From: Cherax quadricarinatus
Lineage: Eukaryota; Arthropoda; Malacostraca; Decapoda; Parastacidae
Length of the DNA: 64,000 nt
NCBI RefSeq assembly: GCF_038502225.1
Contig: NC_091357.1
Coordinates: forward strand, 4,654,225-4,718,224
Direction: 5' to 3'
Below are positions 10,621-21,736 of the stretch, piece after piece. The position numbers and the translations under genes are program-made. Numbering within the stretch: the first letter of the stretch is position 1; the number at the start of each line of letters is the position of its first letter. The notes below the pieces were generated by a model. That model ran no database searches. It had not been told where the DNA came from and saw only the letters and a list, made by a program, of their open reading frames with translations.

Positions 10621-11000
10621 AGTGCTCCAAACCTCAGAACACATGTGACTTAACCTGATTCTTTTTTCCCCTTCTCCCTCTTCCCATTTCCTCTTTCCTC
10701 TTTGGGTTTTCTATCTGCTGCCTTGGGTATTTGTCCTTTATTATTTTTCCCCCTCTGTGTTCTTGCTCCTACCCTCTGTGGGCCCCTAGCTCCCTTGTAA
10801 TGCTCCTCTTTCTTAGTATTTAACTGACTCCACTGCTACTACTACCTACCTCTCTTGTCCTGTCCCTGTCTGCTGGCCTATATATATACTCCCTCCTTCT
10901 CTCCTTTATGTTAGTGTCACTTTATAAATGGTCCAAGTTGGACCGAAACGGCGTTGTAAGCTCCTCTCTTTTATGTGCGGGATGTTTGTGTATAGCTCTA
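10621..11000 (+). mobile_element. Penelope-like 3' region and start of terminal repeat
   Basis: A pyrimidine-rich stretch follows the stop codon. It ends in a TTATAAATGGTCCAAGTTGG block and a CTCCTCTCTTTTATGTGCGG block. The latter part matches, in reverse, 28080-28165, which is another Penelope terminal copy. Confidence 0.65.
10921..10966 (+). ncRNA. Degenerate hammerhead-ribozyme-like motif (GGUCC stem II)
   Basis: Stem II is GGTCC (10930-10934), loop AAGTT, GGACC (10940-10944), followed directly by GAAA (10945-10948). The upstream core reads TTATAAA instead of CUGAUGA, and the post-GAAA ACGTC is changed to ACGGC. The architecture is as in Penelope terminal-repeat hammerheads, but this copy is probably inactive. 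Confidence 0.4.
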
Positions 11001-11215
11001 TTGACCACTTAATATATGATAGTGTAAACATGGTATCAGGCTTTTATATGCATTTGAAAGTGAAAAAAGGTTTTCACTTTACAGCGGTAGCCCATTACCT
11101 AATCTGCTGTATAAGCAGGGACACTCCTGTATCTCTCTTTAATGCCAGTGATGCAAGCACTCTAATCCCTTTCACCCAGTTGGCCCCCCCTCCCTTCTGC
11201 TTTCCTCCACTTGTA

Positions 11216-11486
11216 CAGTAGAACTCCTGTATCTGTGAGGATACGTTCCCAGGACCGGCTGTGGATACCGAAACCGCGGATAGTAGGAAATTATGCACAA
11301 TAAGTGGAGAATTATCACTTTTTCATTGATGAGAAGCACTTCATGGTTCCTCTTAGGCTTTGAAGAAATGTCAGCTTCTCTACTTTGGGGCCATTATTAT
11401 GCAAAATTAAGAGGTATTTTTGGGCCACAGTAAACCATGGATAACAGACACTGCGGATACTTAATCAGGGTATGGGGGTTTTACTG
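11216..11486. mobile_element. TA-flanked MITE (Tc1/mariner/pogo type)
   Basis: TA flanks both ends (11214-11215, 11487-11488). The inverted ends are CAGTAGAACTCCTGTATC at the left and, read from the right, CAGTAAAACCCCCATACCC. It is 271 bp with no coding capacity. Confidence 0.75.
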
Positions 11487-11568
11487 TACTCCATTATTGT
11501 CTGTATCATTTCAGGAAAGGGGAGGGGGTGATAGGATTTATATACTATGAGATGTATATCTCTTGGTT

Positions 11569-11630
11569 TTGTGTGTGTGTGTGTGTGCGCGTGCGTGTGC
11601 GTGTGCATGTGCATGTGCGTGTGTGCGCAT
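11569..11630. repeat. GT/GC-rich dinucleotide tract
   Basis: An interrupted alternating TG, CG and TGCA tract of about 60 bp. Confidence 0.8.
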
Positions 11631-11749
11631 AGAGTTCTTATTAATCCTTACTCTTGGAATTAAAGTATTCTTGATTGATGGTGAATAAGTGACACAGCCT
11701 TAATGACTGTCATGTAGTTGATAAACTCTAAACCTCATTACTCGTTCAG

Positions 11750-11880
11750 AGGACGGGGGTGATCTTGATGCTGGTGGAGGGCTATTGATCCAAGAAATTG
11801 AAGTTACCCTTTTCTTGGATTAAGCCATAATTCCTCAGGCATTATGACTCCTACAGGTTTAGTAATTTCACATAAAATAT
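11750..11880 (+). mobile_element. Diverged S1 SINE-like repeat
   Basis: It preserves the S1 order: TGATGCTGG head, AATTGAAGTTACCC-type middle, GGATTAAGCC, a GGCATTATGACTCCTACAGG block and the GGTTTAGTAATTTC tail. It is old and lacks clear flanking repeats. Confidence 0.6.
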
Positions 11881-12654
11881 GAAAACAAAATCTGCACCAT
11901 GGATTGTGCACGCTCTGAGCGCCAGTCAGCAATCATCGTTGGTCAGGGAAAGTCCTTGCGTTAGTCACCCATTATGGAAAATTTTATTAAAGTTTGTAAA
12001 TGATACTCACTGCATGTCTCATAGATTGTGTGGGAGATGAACAACTTGTTTAGTGTGCTTAGCAGTGTGAGGAAGCAAGTGACTGACTAACTGACACGAG
12101 TCAGTTATGCATACATAAGTCAGTTTTTAGTACAGTAACTTGGTTACCCAACAGGTTTGGCTCACAAATACATTCCATTAAAGAACAGCACCTACTCTTG
12201 CATCACTTCCTTCAATCCCACATCAATGTGAGGGTATGGAAATCTTGTCTTTTTATTTATTCAGAGGAAAACAGGCTTACAGTTAGTGAAGCTCTAAATC
12301 CTGTGTTCTCTGAGAATGTTAGGCAATGCTGTACTGTAGTAATAATCCTTTGACAAAGCAGGACACTTTGCAAAGATCCATTATATGAGATGCTTTAATC
12401 ACACAACGTGAAGCGTTGTTAGAGTTGCATACTCATGAAAAGAACTTGAGCAGTGATCCGAATCTTTGTAGGAATCTGTTATCCGATTTGCTATAATTTA
12501 CCTGTTCCACTCCTTGGATTTGTATATGCATTGTTAAAATATCATATCGTTTTACTTGTGCTGTATGACCTATAGGAGTTTAAAACGTAACATGACTATA
12601 ATAATCCCTCTTCACTTAACCTTGGTCTTAGCCAAACTAATTAATGTAATTAAT
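11881..12654. other. No gene seen
   Basis: Low-complexity unique sequence without a credible exon or repeat signature. Confidence 0.5.
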
Positions 12655-12788
12655 GTGTGTAAAGGTAGAAAGTTGAAAGTGAACAAAGAAAAGAGTAAGG
12701 TGATGAGGGTATCAAATGATTTAGATAAAGAAAAATTGGATATCAAATTGGGGAGGAGGAATATGGAAGAAGTGAATGTTTTCAGATA

Positions 12789-12991
12789 CAGTGGACCCCC
12801 GGTTAACGATATTTTTTCACTCCAGAAGTATGTTCAGGTGCCAGTACTGACCGAATTTGTTCCCATAAGGAATATTGTGAAGTAGATTAGTCCATTTCAG
12901 ACCCCCAAACATACACGTACAAACGCACTTACATAATTACACTTACATAATTGGTCGCATTCGGAGGTAATCGTTATGCAGGGGTCCACTG
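12789..12991. mobile_element. Mariner-type MITE nested in LINE ORF
   Basis: The TA duplications are 12787-12788 and 12992-12993. The ends are CAGTGGACCCCCGGTTAACG and, read from the right, CAGTGGACCCCTGCATAACG. It is 203 bp long. Its core (GAATTTGTTCCCATAAGGAA and TCCATTTCAGACCCCCAAA) is shared with the element at 21482-21684. Confidence 0.9.
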
Positions 12992-12994
12992 TAC

Positions 12995-13501
12995 TTGGGA
13001 GTTGACGTGTCGGCAGATGGATTTATGAAGGATGAGGTTAATCATAGAATTGATGAGGGAAAAAAGGTGAGTGGTGCGTTGAGGTATATGTGGAGTCAAA
13101 AAACGTTATCTATGGAGGCAAAGAAGGGAATGTATGAAAGTATAGTAGTACCAACACTCTTATATGGATGTGAAGCTTGGGTGGTAAATGCAGCAGCAAG
13201 GAGACGGTTGGAGGCAGTGGAGATGTCCTGTTTAAGGGCAATGTGTGGTGTAAATATTATGCAGAAAATTTGGAGTGTGGAAATTAGGAGAAGGTGTGGA
13301 GTTAATAAAAGCATTAGTCAGAGGGCAGAAGAGGGGTTGTTGAGGTGGTTTGGTCATTTAGAGAGAATGGATCAAAGTAGAATGACATGGAAAGCATATA
13401 AATCTATAGGGGAAGGAAGGAGGGGTAGGGGTCGTCCCCGAAAGGGTTGGAAAGAAGGGGTAAAGGAGGTTTTGTGGGCGAGGAGCTTGGACTTCCAGTA
13501 A
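12995..13501 (+). pseudogene. RTE-like LINE C-terminal protein segment
   Basis: The open 168-codon stretch begins right after the MITE, and its first Met is generated by the MITE junction context. It covers the post-RT region, including YGCEAW, a basic segment and the GRGRPRKGW motif near the end. It lacks RT catalytic motifs, so it makes no functional enzyme. It has no internal stops, which suggests the insertion is fairly young. Confidence 0.8.
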
Positions 13502-14351
13502 GCATGCATGAGCGTGTTATATAGGAGTGAATGGAGACGAATGATACTTGGGACCTGACGATCTGTTGGAGTGTGAGCAGGGTAATATTTAGTGAAGGGA
13601 TTCAGGGAAACCGGTTATTTTCATATAGTCGGACTTGAGTCCTGGAAATGGGAAGTACAATGCCTGCACTTTAAAGGAGGGGTTTGGGATATTGGCAGTT
13701 TAGAGGGATATGTTGTGTATCTTTATATGTATATGCTTCTAAACTGTTGTATTCTGAGCACCTCTGCAAAAACAGTGATAATGTGTGAGTGTGGTGAAAG
13801 TGTTGAATGATGAAAGTATTTTCTTTTTGGGGATTTTCTTTCTTTTTTGGGTCACCCTGCCTCGGTGGGAGACGGCCGACTTGTTGAAAAAAAAAAAAGT
13901 ATATTTCTCTAGATCAGGAGCTACGGTACTTTTTCTGGGCTTCATATCATTCATCACTAGGAATTCCTTTTGATCACTGCTGAATGTAAGCCTGTTTGCA
14001 CACACTGTTTTTCCTTGTGAGTTCAGCAAAATACAAATAGTCCATTATTTTGTTTTCCAGGCTTAAAGCATTATGGGTGTCAGTAAAACAAACATTTAAT
14101 TGTTGTCCCAACCTTATTACTGTACATCCCATTAAATTATGCATACATATTCCTCTTTCTGTTTGTATCTGTTTTTTTTTATTCTTCTATATTGCCTTGG
14201 GGAAATGGCTATTTACCGTGTTTGCTTTCTCTTCTGCTTTTCCCAAAATCTTGCTATAGTACTTGGCTTCAGACTCATGCTCACTCATCCACCTGTATTG
14301 TGAAGCACTGTCTAACTCTTACAGGTTCAGTGTTATCAGCCTACCCAGGGT

Positions 14352-14470
14352 AACTTGACTCATGAAATTGTAATGACACGATTGTAAACAAACCATACCA
14401 TGGGTGGGGTTAGAACCTGTGATCAGAGTCTGTTTGCAATCCTGTCATTACAATTTCGTGAGTCATGTTG
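14352..14470. repeat. Inverted repeat derived from a tRNA-like SINE head
   Basis: The arms TGACTCATGAAATTGTAATG and CATTACAATTTCGTGAGTCA enclose CCATACCATGGGTGGGGTTA, the antisense form of the tRNA-like block seen at 14618-14700 and 23400-23460. Confidence 0.65.
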
Positions 14471-14617
14471 ACGGCTTTGAGGGGACTTGAGCTAGAGTTA
14501 GTCATGGCCACGCTAGCTGGAGATTCGTCTGTAAAAATTTGCATTTGTGGTCACAGTGGTGCCTATGCTAACCTTCCTATGGTGTATAAATATGTCTAGT
14601 TGAATGTATCTTTTTGT

Positions 14618-14705
14618 GGTTAGCTGGCCCAGTGGCTAACTTGATGGTCTGGAGTTTTGAGACTCTGATTGCGGGTTCTAACCCCACCCATGGTATGATT
14701 TGTTT
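14618..14705 (+). mobile_element. tRNA-like SINE head
   Basis: TTAGCTGGCCCAGTGGCTAAC resembles a polymerase III A box. GCGGGTTCTAACCCC, 50 nt later, resembles a B box. An arm pairing like a tRNA T-arm (GCGGG, TTCTAAC, CCCAC) is partly kept. It is not a functional tRNA gene, as there is no acceptor stem pairing. Confidence 0.6.
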
Positions 14706-15016
14706 ACCCAGGGTAACTTAATTTTTTCCTTACAGTACTGTACAGGGGGAAAAAATCTTTCTCCCTGAATCCAGATTTATAAAGGATTGAAAGGGAGCAA
14801 GATCTCTTGCTAATACAGACCATCCATTCACATTCATTTGTTTCATGCAGCTGGTAGTTGTGAACTTGCCTGGAGTGAGTGTCAGCAACCTGTAGCATTC
14901 TTAGTACATGTGCAACAAGGGTAGTTAGCAGTCATTTTTCATGCCTTATTGATAAATTTTGTTTCACTTGCCCCAATGTGTTATTTTGGTGTTTTTTTTT
15001 TTTTACTGTTGTGAAT

Positions 15017-16165
15017 ATGCCTGGGAGTTACCTTCCTGAGGAGAGAGCTTGAGTGTTGGCCTTGAGGGAAGAGGATATCGCCATGAAAAAAAAAACATGC
15101 TATACAGGGCACTGTGAGTCAGCTATTAAGCTTGTCCTCCAGGGGTCACATGACCTACCCACTACCATTGTTGCTGCTTATAAATAAATCCCTGGCCAAC
15201 CTATTACCTCAATAGAGACAAATCAGTTATTGGAAAGACTAGTGACCCACAACCCTGCAATTTTGCCATCTGAAGTGTAGGCTTTCATGCAGCCACAGGC
15301 TGCAGGGAAACTTCCATCTTCCCTCACAATATGCAGCTGTAAAACCATCATTATCAAAAGTTGTGATTATGAAGGGGGTTGGACTTCTGTAATAAATGCA
15401 AGCATTAAGGTCCGGAGCAGTGGAGGAAAGTGATGTTTGATGATGAAGCCAACTTTAGGTGCAACCAAGGTATGCCAGCGCAAGTTCATTGCCCTTGTGG
15501 TAGTAAGAGGTGCAAGAGAAAGTGTGTTAAATATTCAGTGTAGGGTGCTTTCAGTGGTTTGAAGGAAAGGCAGCCCTGCTCTTTCTTCCTAAAAGCAAAA
15601 CAATGAAGGATGCAGTATATTGAGGTACTCGAGAGCCATTTGAAATTACAATTTAACATTCACAGCCGGGGGCAGATCTTCTATGAAACTAATGAACCTT
15701 AAGCTTCAGGGCCTCTAAACCCAGAGGGGGGCCCCAGAAGCAACTTTAGTCCACATTAATTAAAAATTTTGGATCTGCTGTATGAGAAGGGGTTGTGAAG
15801 GAGCCTTCATAACAGTTCAAGCTTCAGGGCCCAAAAATGTAGGTCCACCAATGTTCGCAGCTATGATTTTTCCAAAGAGATCAGTGCACCCTGACATGCA
15901 TCTAAAGTGCATAGAATGTGGTTCATGGACAAGCACTTGACTGGCCTGGTACTAGCGCAGACATTAATTTTATAGAAAAAGCGTGGCACAAGATGAAGGA
16001 TGACCTGAATAAGTGAGACCTTGTCCATGCCAGAGCTGAAGGAGGAGCTGAAGATGATGTGGGTCACTTTGGATATTGCATATTTTTTTAACTATGGCAG
16101 ATCCTATGCCCAGGCATATGATAGAAGTCATCAGTCAAAATGGAGATGATAAAATATCAAAGGTA
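15017..16165 (+). pseudogene. Decayed Tc1-like transposase
   Basis: The conceptual translation starts ATG at 15017 with MPGSYLPEERA, then a TGA in place of Trp, then VLALREED. This is the N-terminal helix-turn-helix of a Tc1 family whose members begin with an LTxEERAW-type motif. KVMFDDEANFRC at about 15428-15463 is the first catalytic Asp block. Later pieces are SVHPDM, a degraded DLNPIE-like stretch near 15965, HKMKDDLNK at about 15989-16015, and MPRHMIEVISQNG near the end (about 16105-16145). There are several stops and frameshifts, and a foreign 190-bp segment at about 15655-15845. It is a dead DDE transposase. Confidence 0.75.
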
Positions 16166-16449
16166 AAGTTATATAACTTAGGCACTGTAGTATGTTTTTG
16201 GCATTGAAGGTTAGAATTTTGTGTAAAACAGGGTACGCTCCAAGATTTTTTGCTAACTATTTTCTTATATTGTCCAGTTTGCAAATTTATACCATAGGCA
16301 CATCGTCAAAATTACCAAAATTTTGGAAATCTTTTGACTCTGTTTTAACCAGTAAACTGTCACTTGCAGTGAGTCATTTCTTTCATTTCTCTGCATCACA
16401 CACACAAAAAAAAATACAAATATAATAATTAATGTTGCAGTTTAAAAAC

Positions 16450-16575
16450 TGTAGTGTAAAGCACCCTTCTGGCAAGACAGTGATGGAGTGAATGATGGTG
16501 AAAGTTTTTCTTTTTCGGGCCACCCTGCCTTGGTGGGAGTCGGCCAGTGTGATAATAAAAAAAATAAATATACGT
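16450..16575 (+). mobile_element. LINE/SINE 3' tail with (AATAAA)n end
   Basis: It holds CGGGCCACCCTGCCTTGGTG and GTCGGCCAGTGTGATAATAA, followed by an A-rich TAAA tail. It is related to but distinct from the RTE tail, as it has a GGGCCACC core. Confidence 0.6.
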
Positions 16576-19100
16576 ACTTTTATACATTTACTTTAACAAA
16601 AGTGTATGTATTTTGTTATGATTTTCTTCCAAACAGCTTTGGTCTTGAGGGCTCGTGCAGTGAAGATGATCTTCAAGAGGAAGAATAAAATAGCAATACC
16701 CACTCATCTCTATAGATCCATATAAATCACACTGTGGCTGGCTGTCTCATTAATGAGTAATTTTCAATAATATAATGGAAATGCTGTTAAGTAAGCACTG
16801 TTTTCATTATTGTTCTGTATGTAAAAGAGTTAGTCTTCATATTGAAATATTTTCATTTATCTTTAACAGTACTGATAATGTCATAAGAGTGTGTAGTGTT
16901 AAGCATATTACTCCCTGAGGACACTTTAGTCCGCTCCCTATCTTATTTTTCTAGAGAACATACTAGTAAATCCAACATTCTTAGACAAATATTTATTGGT
17001 TATGTCTTGTACTGACATTCAGATTAGTATCCAGTTACTTTTGGAGCAATTATTAGGTACTGTTTTAAATGTATGTTTTATATGAATCAGTTTGTATAAA
17101 ATATATAAAATATATCATGCCTTGTTCATATCAGTACCTATTCACTTTTCTGAGCCCTGGTAAGGTCCAATTTGAGATTTTCATTCGGTGTTAGTTCCAC
17201 TTCACCGCTCATATGTCAGCGTTCGCTTGTTGTAGTCAGCATCATCTGCCCCGTGACTCTCCACAGGTTGTGCAAAGTGTGAAGCAAACTACTTGCCTAT
17301 GGTGGCAATAAAGGTTTTCCAAGAGGGAGCAGTTTTCTCTCTGTTCCTTTCTAGGGGCATTCCATGGATTCCTTGGTGGTGGCAAGCCCTGAGCTCTTTC
17401 TGGGACTAGGTAGGATAACTTAATTAGACATCACACACAGAACAAACAATTGGCAGCCAAACTTACAACTCTTCTGGCCACTTGCACAAATTTTGGGTAT
17501 TATTGTCAAAGCACATTCATCACTACAAGAATGTTCACTTTACATGAATGATCAGGATCACAACAAGGATTCCGAGAAGGCCTTGTTTCCCATATTTTTT
17601 TTATTATCTGTTGTGGGGTTTTCAAGCTGCCTTTGTTTTAATGCCATTTAGGAATGGCTGTGGCTCATTCTCTTTTCTCCTCATTGACTTGATGGATCAT
17701 TGCCTGCTCTCTTCTGAGCTTTAACTGACCCTATTTCTCAACATAGAGCAAGCCTCTGATGTGTAACCCTCCATCATTTTAACTCCAAGAATGCACTCTC
17801 CATCTCTCTTTACCTCCATAACAATCCAGAAGTACATTCCATTTTCAACATCCTGAAGCTCCTTTCCAGTTGTTACTAGCAGAAAACCCAGGATCCCAAG
17901 TTTGCTGGGAAAAAGGAGGGGGTTTCAGGTTAGTGGCACTGCAAACCATCTCTATGCAGGCATGGAAGACTTGCTAGTAGTTTAGGAGCTTTACATGTGC
18001 TTGAAAAAAAACAGGTGTTATAAGCATTAATATTTTTACTGCTCATGAGGCTGGTATCTAAATGAGAGGAGAATGAAATTAATCTCATAGCGTACCTTCC
18101 CTTCAGTGCGGTCAGGAGGCAGTATATCTAATAATTTCACTGGATGCCAAACATTATAAGCTGAGGTGGTGTGATAGTCTAGAGCGGTGGTTCCCAAACT
18201 TTTGCAGGCTGCCATGCTCTTGGCTTCCAGGCTACATCCCTAGTGCGTCCCCCCCACGCACACACACACGAACACCCCTTTCTTGGTATTAGGTTTACTG
18301 CAGATTCAAAACAGGCGTATTTATTTAATAAATAAAAATAAACATAGTGAATCACTTCATTTAACAATGTGAAAGGGTAAATTTACATCTCATCTCTAAC
18401 TATACAGTTGTTTAGCAAAGGAGTTGCAGAAGACTCCTTGTACCAAGATAACAAGTCCTGGGAGGGTTCACAGTTTTAGCCATACTTAATATGTTGTCTG
18501 GTTCCCAAAGAGTTCTGAGTTTTAATTATCAAAATTGATGGAATGACAACAAGTGAGCATTTTCATACAAGTACAGTAATTGTGAATGATTAACACAGCA
18601 CAATAGCAAGCTAAAACCTACTAGGACTTGAAGAGGGAAGTAAAGTATTAACATGAGTGATGTATGACATTACAGGTGGGCCTCTCGAAAAAAATATATA
18701 GTAATAGCTTAAAAAAGTCTATTTATACATATATTACTATTTATTAAATTTTAAAATTTGTTTAATACTAATAATTTTTGATATGCTATGTTATACTTTA
18801 GCCTCGAATAGCCCATGGTGGCTTCTATACAGAGCCGAAGTTGCTTTTTGATGCAGACAACTTATGACTTCTTTTTCAGTCATAATTTTACATACAGTAT
18901 CACAGTATTTAATAAGTTTGTTTTGTAGGGCACATCCTTTGCAGTATAAATAATGTTATCACGTTTGTATTTAATCTTTCATTTGGCCTTCCTACTGACC
19001 CCTCTTGAGTCATTATAGATTTACATCACATCAGCAAAAATTTAGAGAGCCTTGTTTGACAATTAAAACAAATGGCTGTAACAGCCTAACAAATTATCTA
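16576..19100. other. No recognisable gene; possible hAT-like end near 18183
   Basis: AGAGCGGTGGTTCCCAAACTTTTGC at 18181 resembles the start of many non-autonomous hAT elements, but I cannot find a matching other end. The rest shows only short, unsupported frames and a CACACACACA run near 18260. Confidence 0.35.
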
Positions 19101-19116
19101 AGAATTTATTAATTAT

Positions 19117-19399
19117 TTTCATATAGTCGGACTTGAGTCCTGGAAATGGGAAGTACAATGCCTGCACTTTAAAGGAGGGGTTTGGGATATTGGCAGTTTG
19201 GAGGGATATGTTGTGTATCTTTATACGTATATGCTTCTAAACTGTTGTATTCTGAGCACCTCTGCAAAAGCAGTGATAATGTGTGAGTGTGGTGAAAGTG
19301 TTGAATGATGATGAAAGTATTTTCTTTTTGGGGATTTTCTTTCTTTTTTGGGTCACCCTGCCTCGGTGGGAGACGGCCGACTTGTTGAAAAAAAAAAAA
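19117..19399 (+). mobile_element. 5'-truncated RTE-like LINE copy
   Basis: It runs from CATATAGTCGGACTTGAGTCC through the conserved 3' UTR to GGCCGACTTGTTG and poly(A) ending at 19399. It is nearly identical to 13620-13893, so it is young. TTATTA flanks both sides, which is a weak target duplication. Confidence 0.85.
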
Positions 19400-19577
19400 T
19401 GTAGTCTTATTAAAATATCCAGGGGGTTTAAAATTCAGAGCACTTTTATTACAGTGTCAATGAATGCCAGTAATATGTCAAATGGTAGAAAAAGCATAAG
19501 AGAGAGGACAAGCATGTTGAGTTTTACTCAACTATTTTGTATGTATTCAAAATCATAACATGTGGCTCATTGTAGAG

Positions 19578-19710
19578 AGGGAGGGAGGGACGAGGGGCTC
19601 TGGTTTTAAGGAATTGGACCTGTGCTCCAGTTCCTTGAATTAAGCCTGAATGCTTTGTTTCCCCAGGCACTGTATGACCCCCTACAGGTTTAGCACTTCC
19701 CCATGAAATA
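19578..19710 (+). mobile_element. S1 SINE-like repeat
   Basis: It holds GAGGGGCTCTGGTTTTAAGG, GAATTAAGCCTGAATGC, CCAGGCACTGTATGACCCCC and GGTTTAGCACTTCCCC in the S1 order. Confidence 0.7.
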
Positions 19711-20488
19711 AAATATAGAGGGAATTTACTCTCTCACTCTTACCCCCATCTAGCTCTCTCATCATCTCATCTCTTCAGCTTCTCTTATCTCTCCTTTACA
19801 ATGGCAAGGTCCTGGGTTTGACTCAGTGGCATAGAGGAACTTTTGAGCAAGTTTCCTTAGCACCACTGCTGCCTCTGCTCGCCAAGCAGTTTAAATAAGT
19901 ACGTACTGTGTGTTAGCCGACAGTTGTGGGTTTCATTCAAAAGAAAAAATGTGTTAGAAAACTCAAGCCCTGTTGGAATGTCACATCCTGTGTAGACCCT
20001 TGTCGGTTTAGCGCTTTCTCTGATCGTAATAATAATATCCTGTGTAAATAAAACACTCAAGTCCTTCTAGAAACATTGCTAGTGCTACTGCTACCAGCAG
20101 CACTACTAGTATGACTTCTAGTACTGTACTAATAATACAGGTCTCCCTCAACATTCACGTTTTCAGCTTTCGCGGGCTTCACACATTCGCGAATTCCCAA
20201 CCGCCAAATTCCCAGCCACCAAATTCCCAGCCGCCAAATCATATTCAAGTTTCCCGCCACCTGCGAGTCCCTACTACCCTCCCACCGACCCCCGCAACTA
20301 GCAGCCAGCCCTCCCACCACTCAGTGTGGTGAGTGTTTTGTTTGTTCATTATTTGCTATTAAACTACAGTATAAATAATGTAAACCCATTCATGACTGCA
20401 TATTGGAATGGCTGTTCGGACAGGTATTAGACGGTGACATCATGTGTTTACTCTTGAACACAGCAAAGAATCAAACATTTCTGCTACT

Positions 20489-20501
20489 GCTAATAATAAC
20501 A

Positions 20502-20541
<40 letters not shown>

Positions 20542-20703
20542 CGATATAATTGAAGGAAGTTGTACAAAAATACGAGGGAGTGGTTGACACATCGTCAGTG
20601 TGGCTAATAATAACAATAGTAATAATAATAATAATAAATACGATATAATTGAAGGAAGTTGTACAAAAATACGAGGGAGTGGTTGACACATCGTCAGTGT
20701 GGC
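20489..20703. repeat. Two-copy tandem duplication with AAT tract
   Basis: CTAATAATAACAATAGTAAT, an AAT run, then ACGATATAATTGAAGGAAG through GACACATCGTCAGTGTGG occurs twice in direct order. The copies differ mainly in AAT copy number. Confidence 0.9.
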
Positions 20704-20764
20704 TTTGTTTGTGCTGGAGTGAGCATTAGTCTCCGTGCTCTTACAAACATTTCACAATAATTCA

Positions 20765-21285
20765 GCAGTTGAGGCAGCGATTGAGGCAGCTGTTGAGGCA
20801 GCTGTTGAGGCAGCTGTTGAGGCAGCGATTGAGGCAGTGGTTGAGGCAGCGATTGAGGCAGTGGGTGAGGCAGCTGTTGAGGCAGCGATTGAGGCAGTGG
20901 TTGAGGCAGCTGTTGAGGCAGTGATTGAGGCAGCTGTTGAGGCAGCTGTTGAGGCAGTGATTGAGGCAGCTGTTGAGGCAGCTGTTGAGGCAGCTGTTGA
21001 GGCAGCTGTTGAGGCAGCGATTGAGGCAGTGGGTGAGGCAGCTGTTGAGGCAGCAATTGAGGCAGTGGGTGAGGCAGGTGTTGAGGCAGCGATTGAGGCA
21101 GTGGGTGAGGCAGCTGTTGAGGAAGCAATCAAGGCAGTGGTTGAGGCAGCTGTTGAGGCAGCGATTGAGGCAGTGGTTGAGGCAGCTGTTGAGGCAGCGA
21201 TTGAGGCAGTGGGTGAGGCAGCTGTTGAGGCAGCTGTTGAGGCAGCAATTGAGGCAGCTGTTGAGGCAGCGGTTGAGGCAGTGGT
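20765..21285. repeat. 12-bp GTTGAGGCAGCT minisatellite
   Basis: About 43 tandem copies of a 12-mer (TTGAGGCAG plus CTG, CGA, TGG or TGA variants). Because the unit is a multiple of three and free of stops, several frames stay open: on the plus strand VEAA/IEAV and LRQL, on the minus strand TAAS and LPQQ. No start context, splice context or homologue supports real coding. I regard it as non-coding. Confidence 0.9.
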
Positions 21286-21481
21286 ATTTAATAACATACA
21301 TGTTATTAATAATAATAATAATACATTCACGGTTTTTCAACATTCGCGAGGCTCTTGATCCCCTAACCCTCGCGAATGTTGAGGGAGACCTGTACTGCTA
21401 TTACTATTGCTGCTAATACTACTAGTACCAGTACCACTGCTGCTGCTACTACTACTACTACTACAAGTAATAACAGCACTA

Positions 21482-21684
21482 CAGTGGTACCTCGGGATAC
21501 GAACTTAATTCGTTCCAGAATGCTGTTCGAGTGCCAATGCTGAACGAATTTGTTCCCATAAGGAATCATGTAAATTAGATTAATCCATTTCAGACCCCCA
21601 AAAATACACTTACAAAAGCACTTACATAAATACACTTGCATAATTGTTTGAGTTTTGAGCCGTTTGTATCCCGAGGTACTACTG
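21482..21684. mobile_element. Mariner-type MITE
   Basis: The TA duplications are 21480-21481 and 21685-21686. The ends are CAGTGGTACCTCGGGATACG and, read from the right, CAGTAGTACCTCGGGATAC. The core is shared with the MITE at 12789-12991. Confidence 0.88.
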
Positions 21685-21736
21685 TATGTACTAGTACTAT
21701 TATGGTACTAATACTGTACTGTCACTGACACTGGTA

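Larger units (their letters stand above)
12655..13893 (+). mobile_element. RTE-like LINE 3' portion with C-terminal ORF and poly(A)
   Basis: It is the longest RTE copy here, 5'-truncated. It encodes the C-terminus of the LINE protein: LKVNKEKSKVMRVSN, NVFRY, then LGVDVSADG, VVPTLLYGCEAW, LRWFGHLERMD and RRGRGRPRKGW, ending at the stop at about 13499-13501. A 3' UTR follows, ending GGGAGACGGCCGACTTGTTG and poly(A). A mariner-type MITE (12789-12991) splits the ORF after NVFRY. Its excision together with one TA would restore the frame. This UTR defines the tails at 1303, 2530, 4505, 5147, 5556, 8895, 19117 and 56470. Confidence 0.85.
20138..21392. mobile_element. TA-flanked TIR element carrying tandem repeats
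   Basis: TA lies at 20136-20137 and 21393-21394. The ends are CAGGTCTCCCTCAACATTCACG and, read from the right, CAGGTCTCCCTCAACATTCGCG. No transposase is seen. Inside are a fragment of the 2831-3885 MITE (20385-20486), a two-copy tandem duplication (20489-20703) and a 12-bp minisatellite (20765-21285). The 1,255-bp length probably comes from internal repeat growth. Confidence 0.8.

Noticed and set aside
14618..14705. Possible functional tRNA gene
   Set aside because: A- and B-box-like blocks are present, but no acceptor-stem pairing. The same block recurs as a dispersed SINE at 14380 and 23400.
20735..21358. 207-codon frame of VEAA/IEAV repeats, with long minus-strand companions
   Set aside because: It is produced by a 12-bp minisatellite with no stop codon in several frames. 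There is no start or splice context and no homologue.
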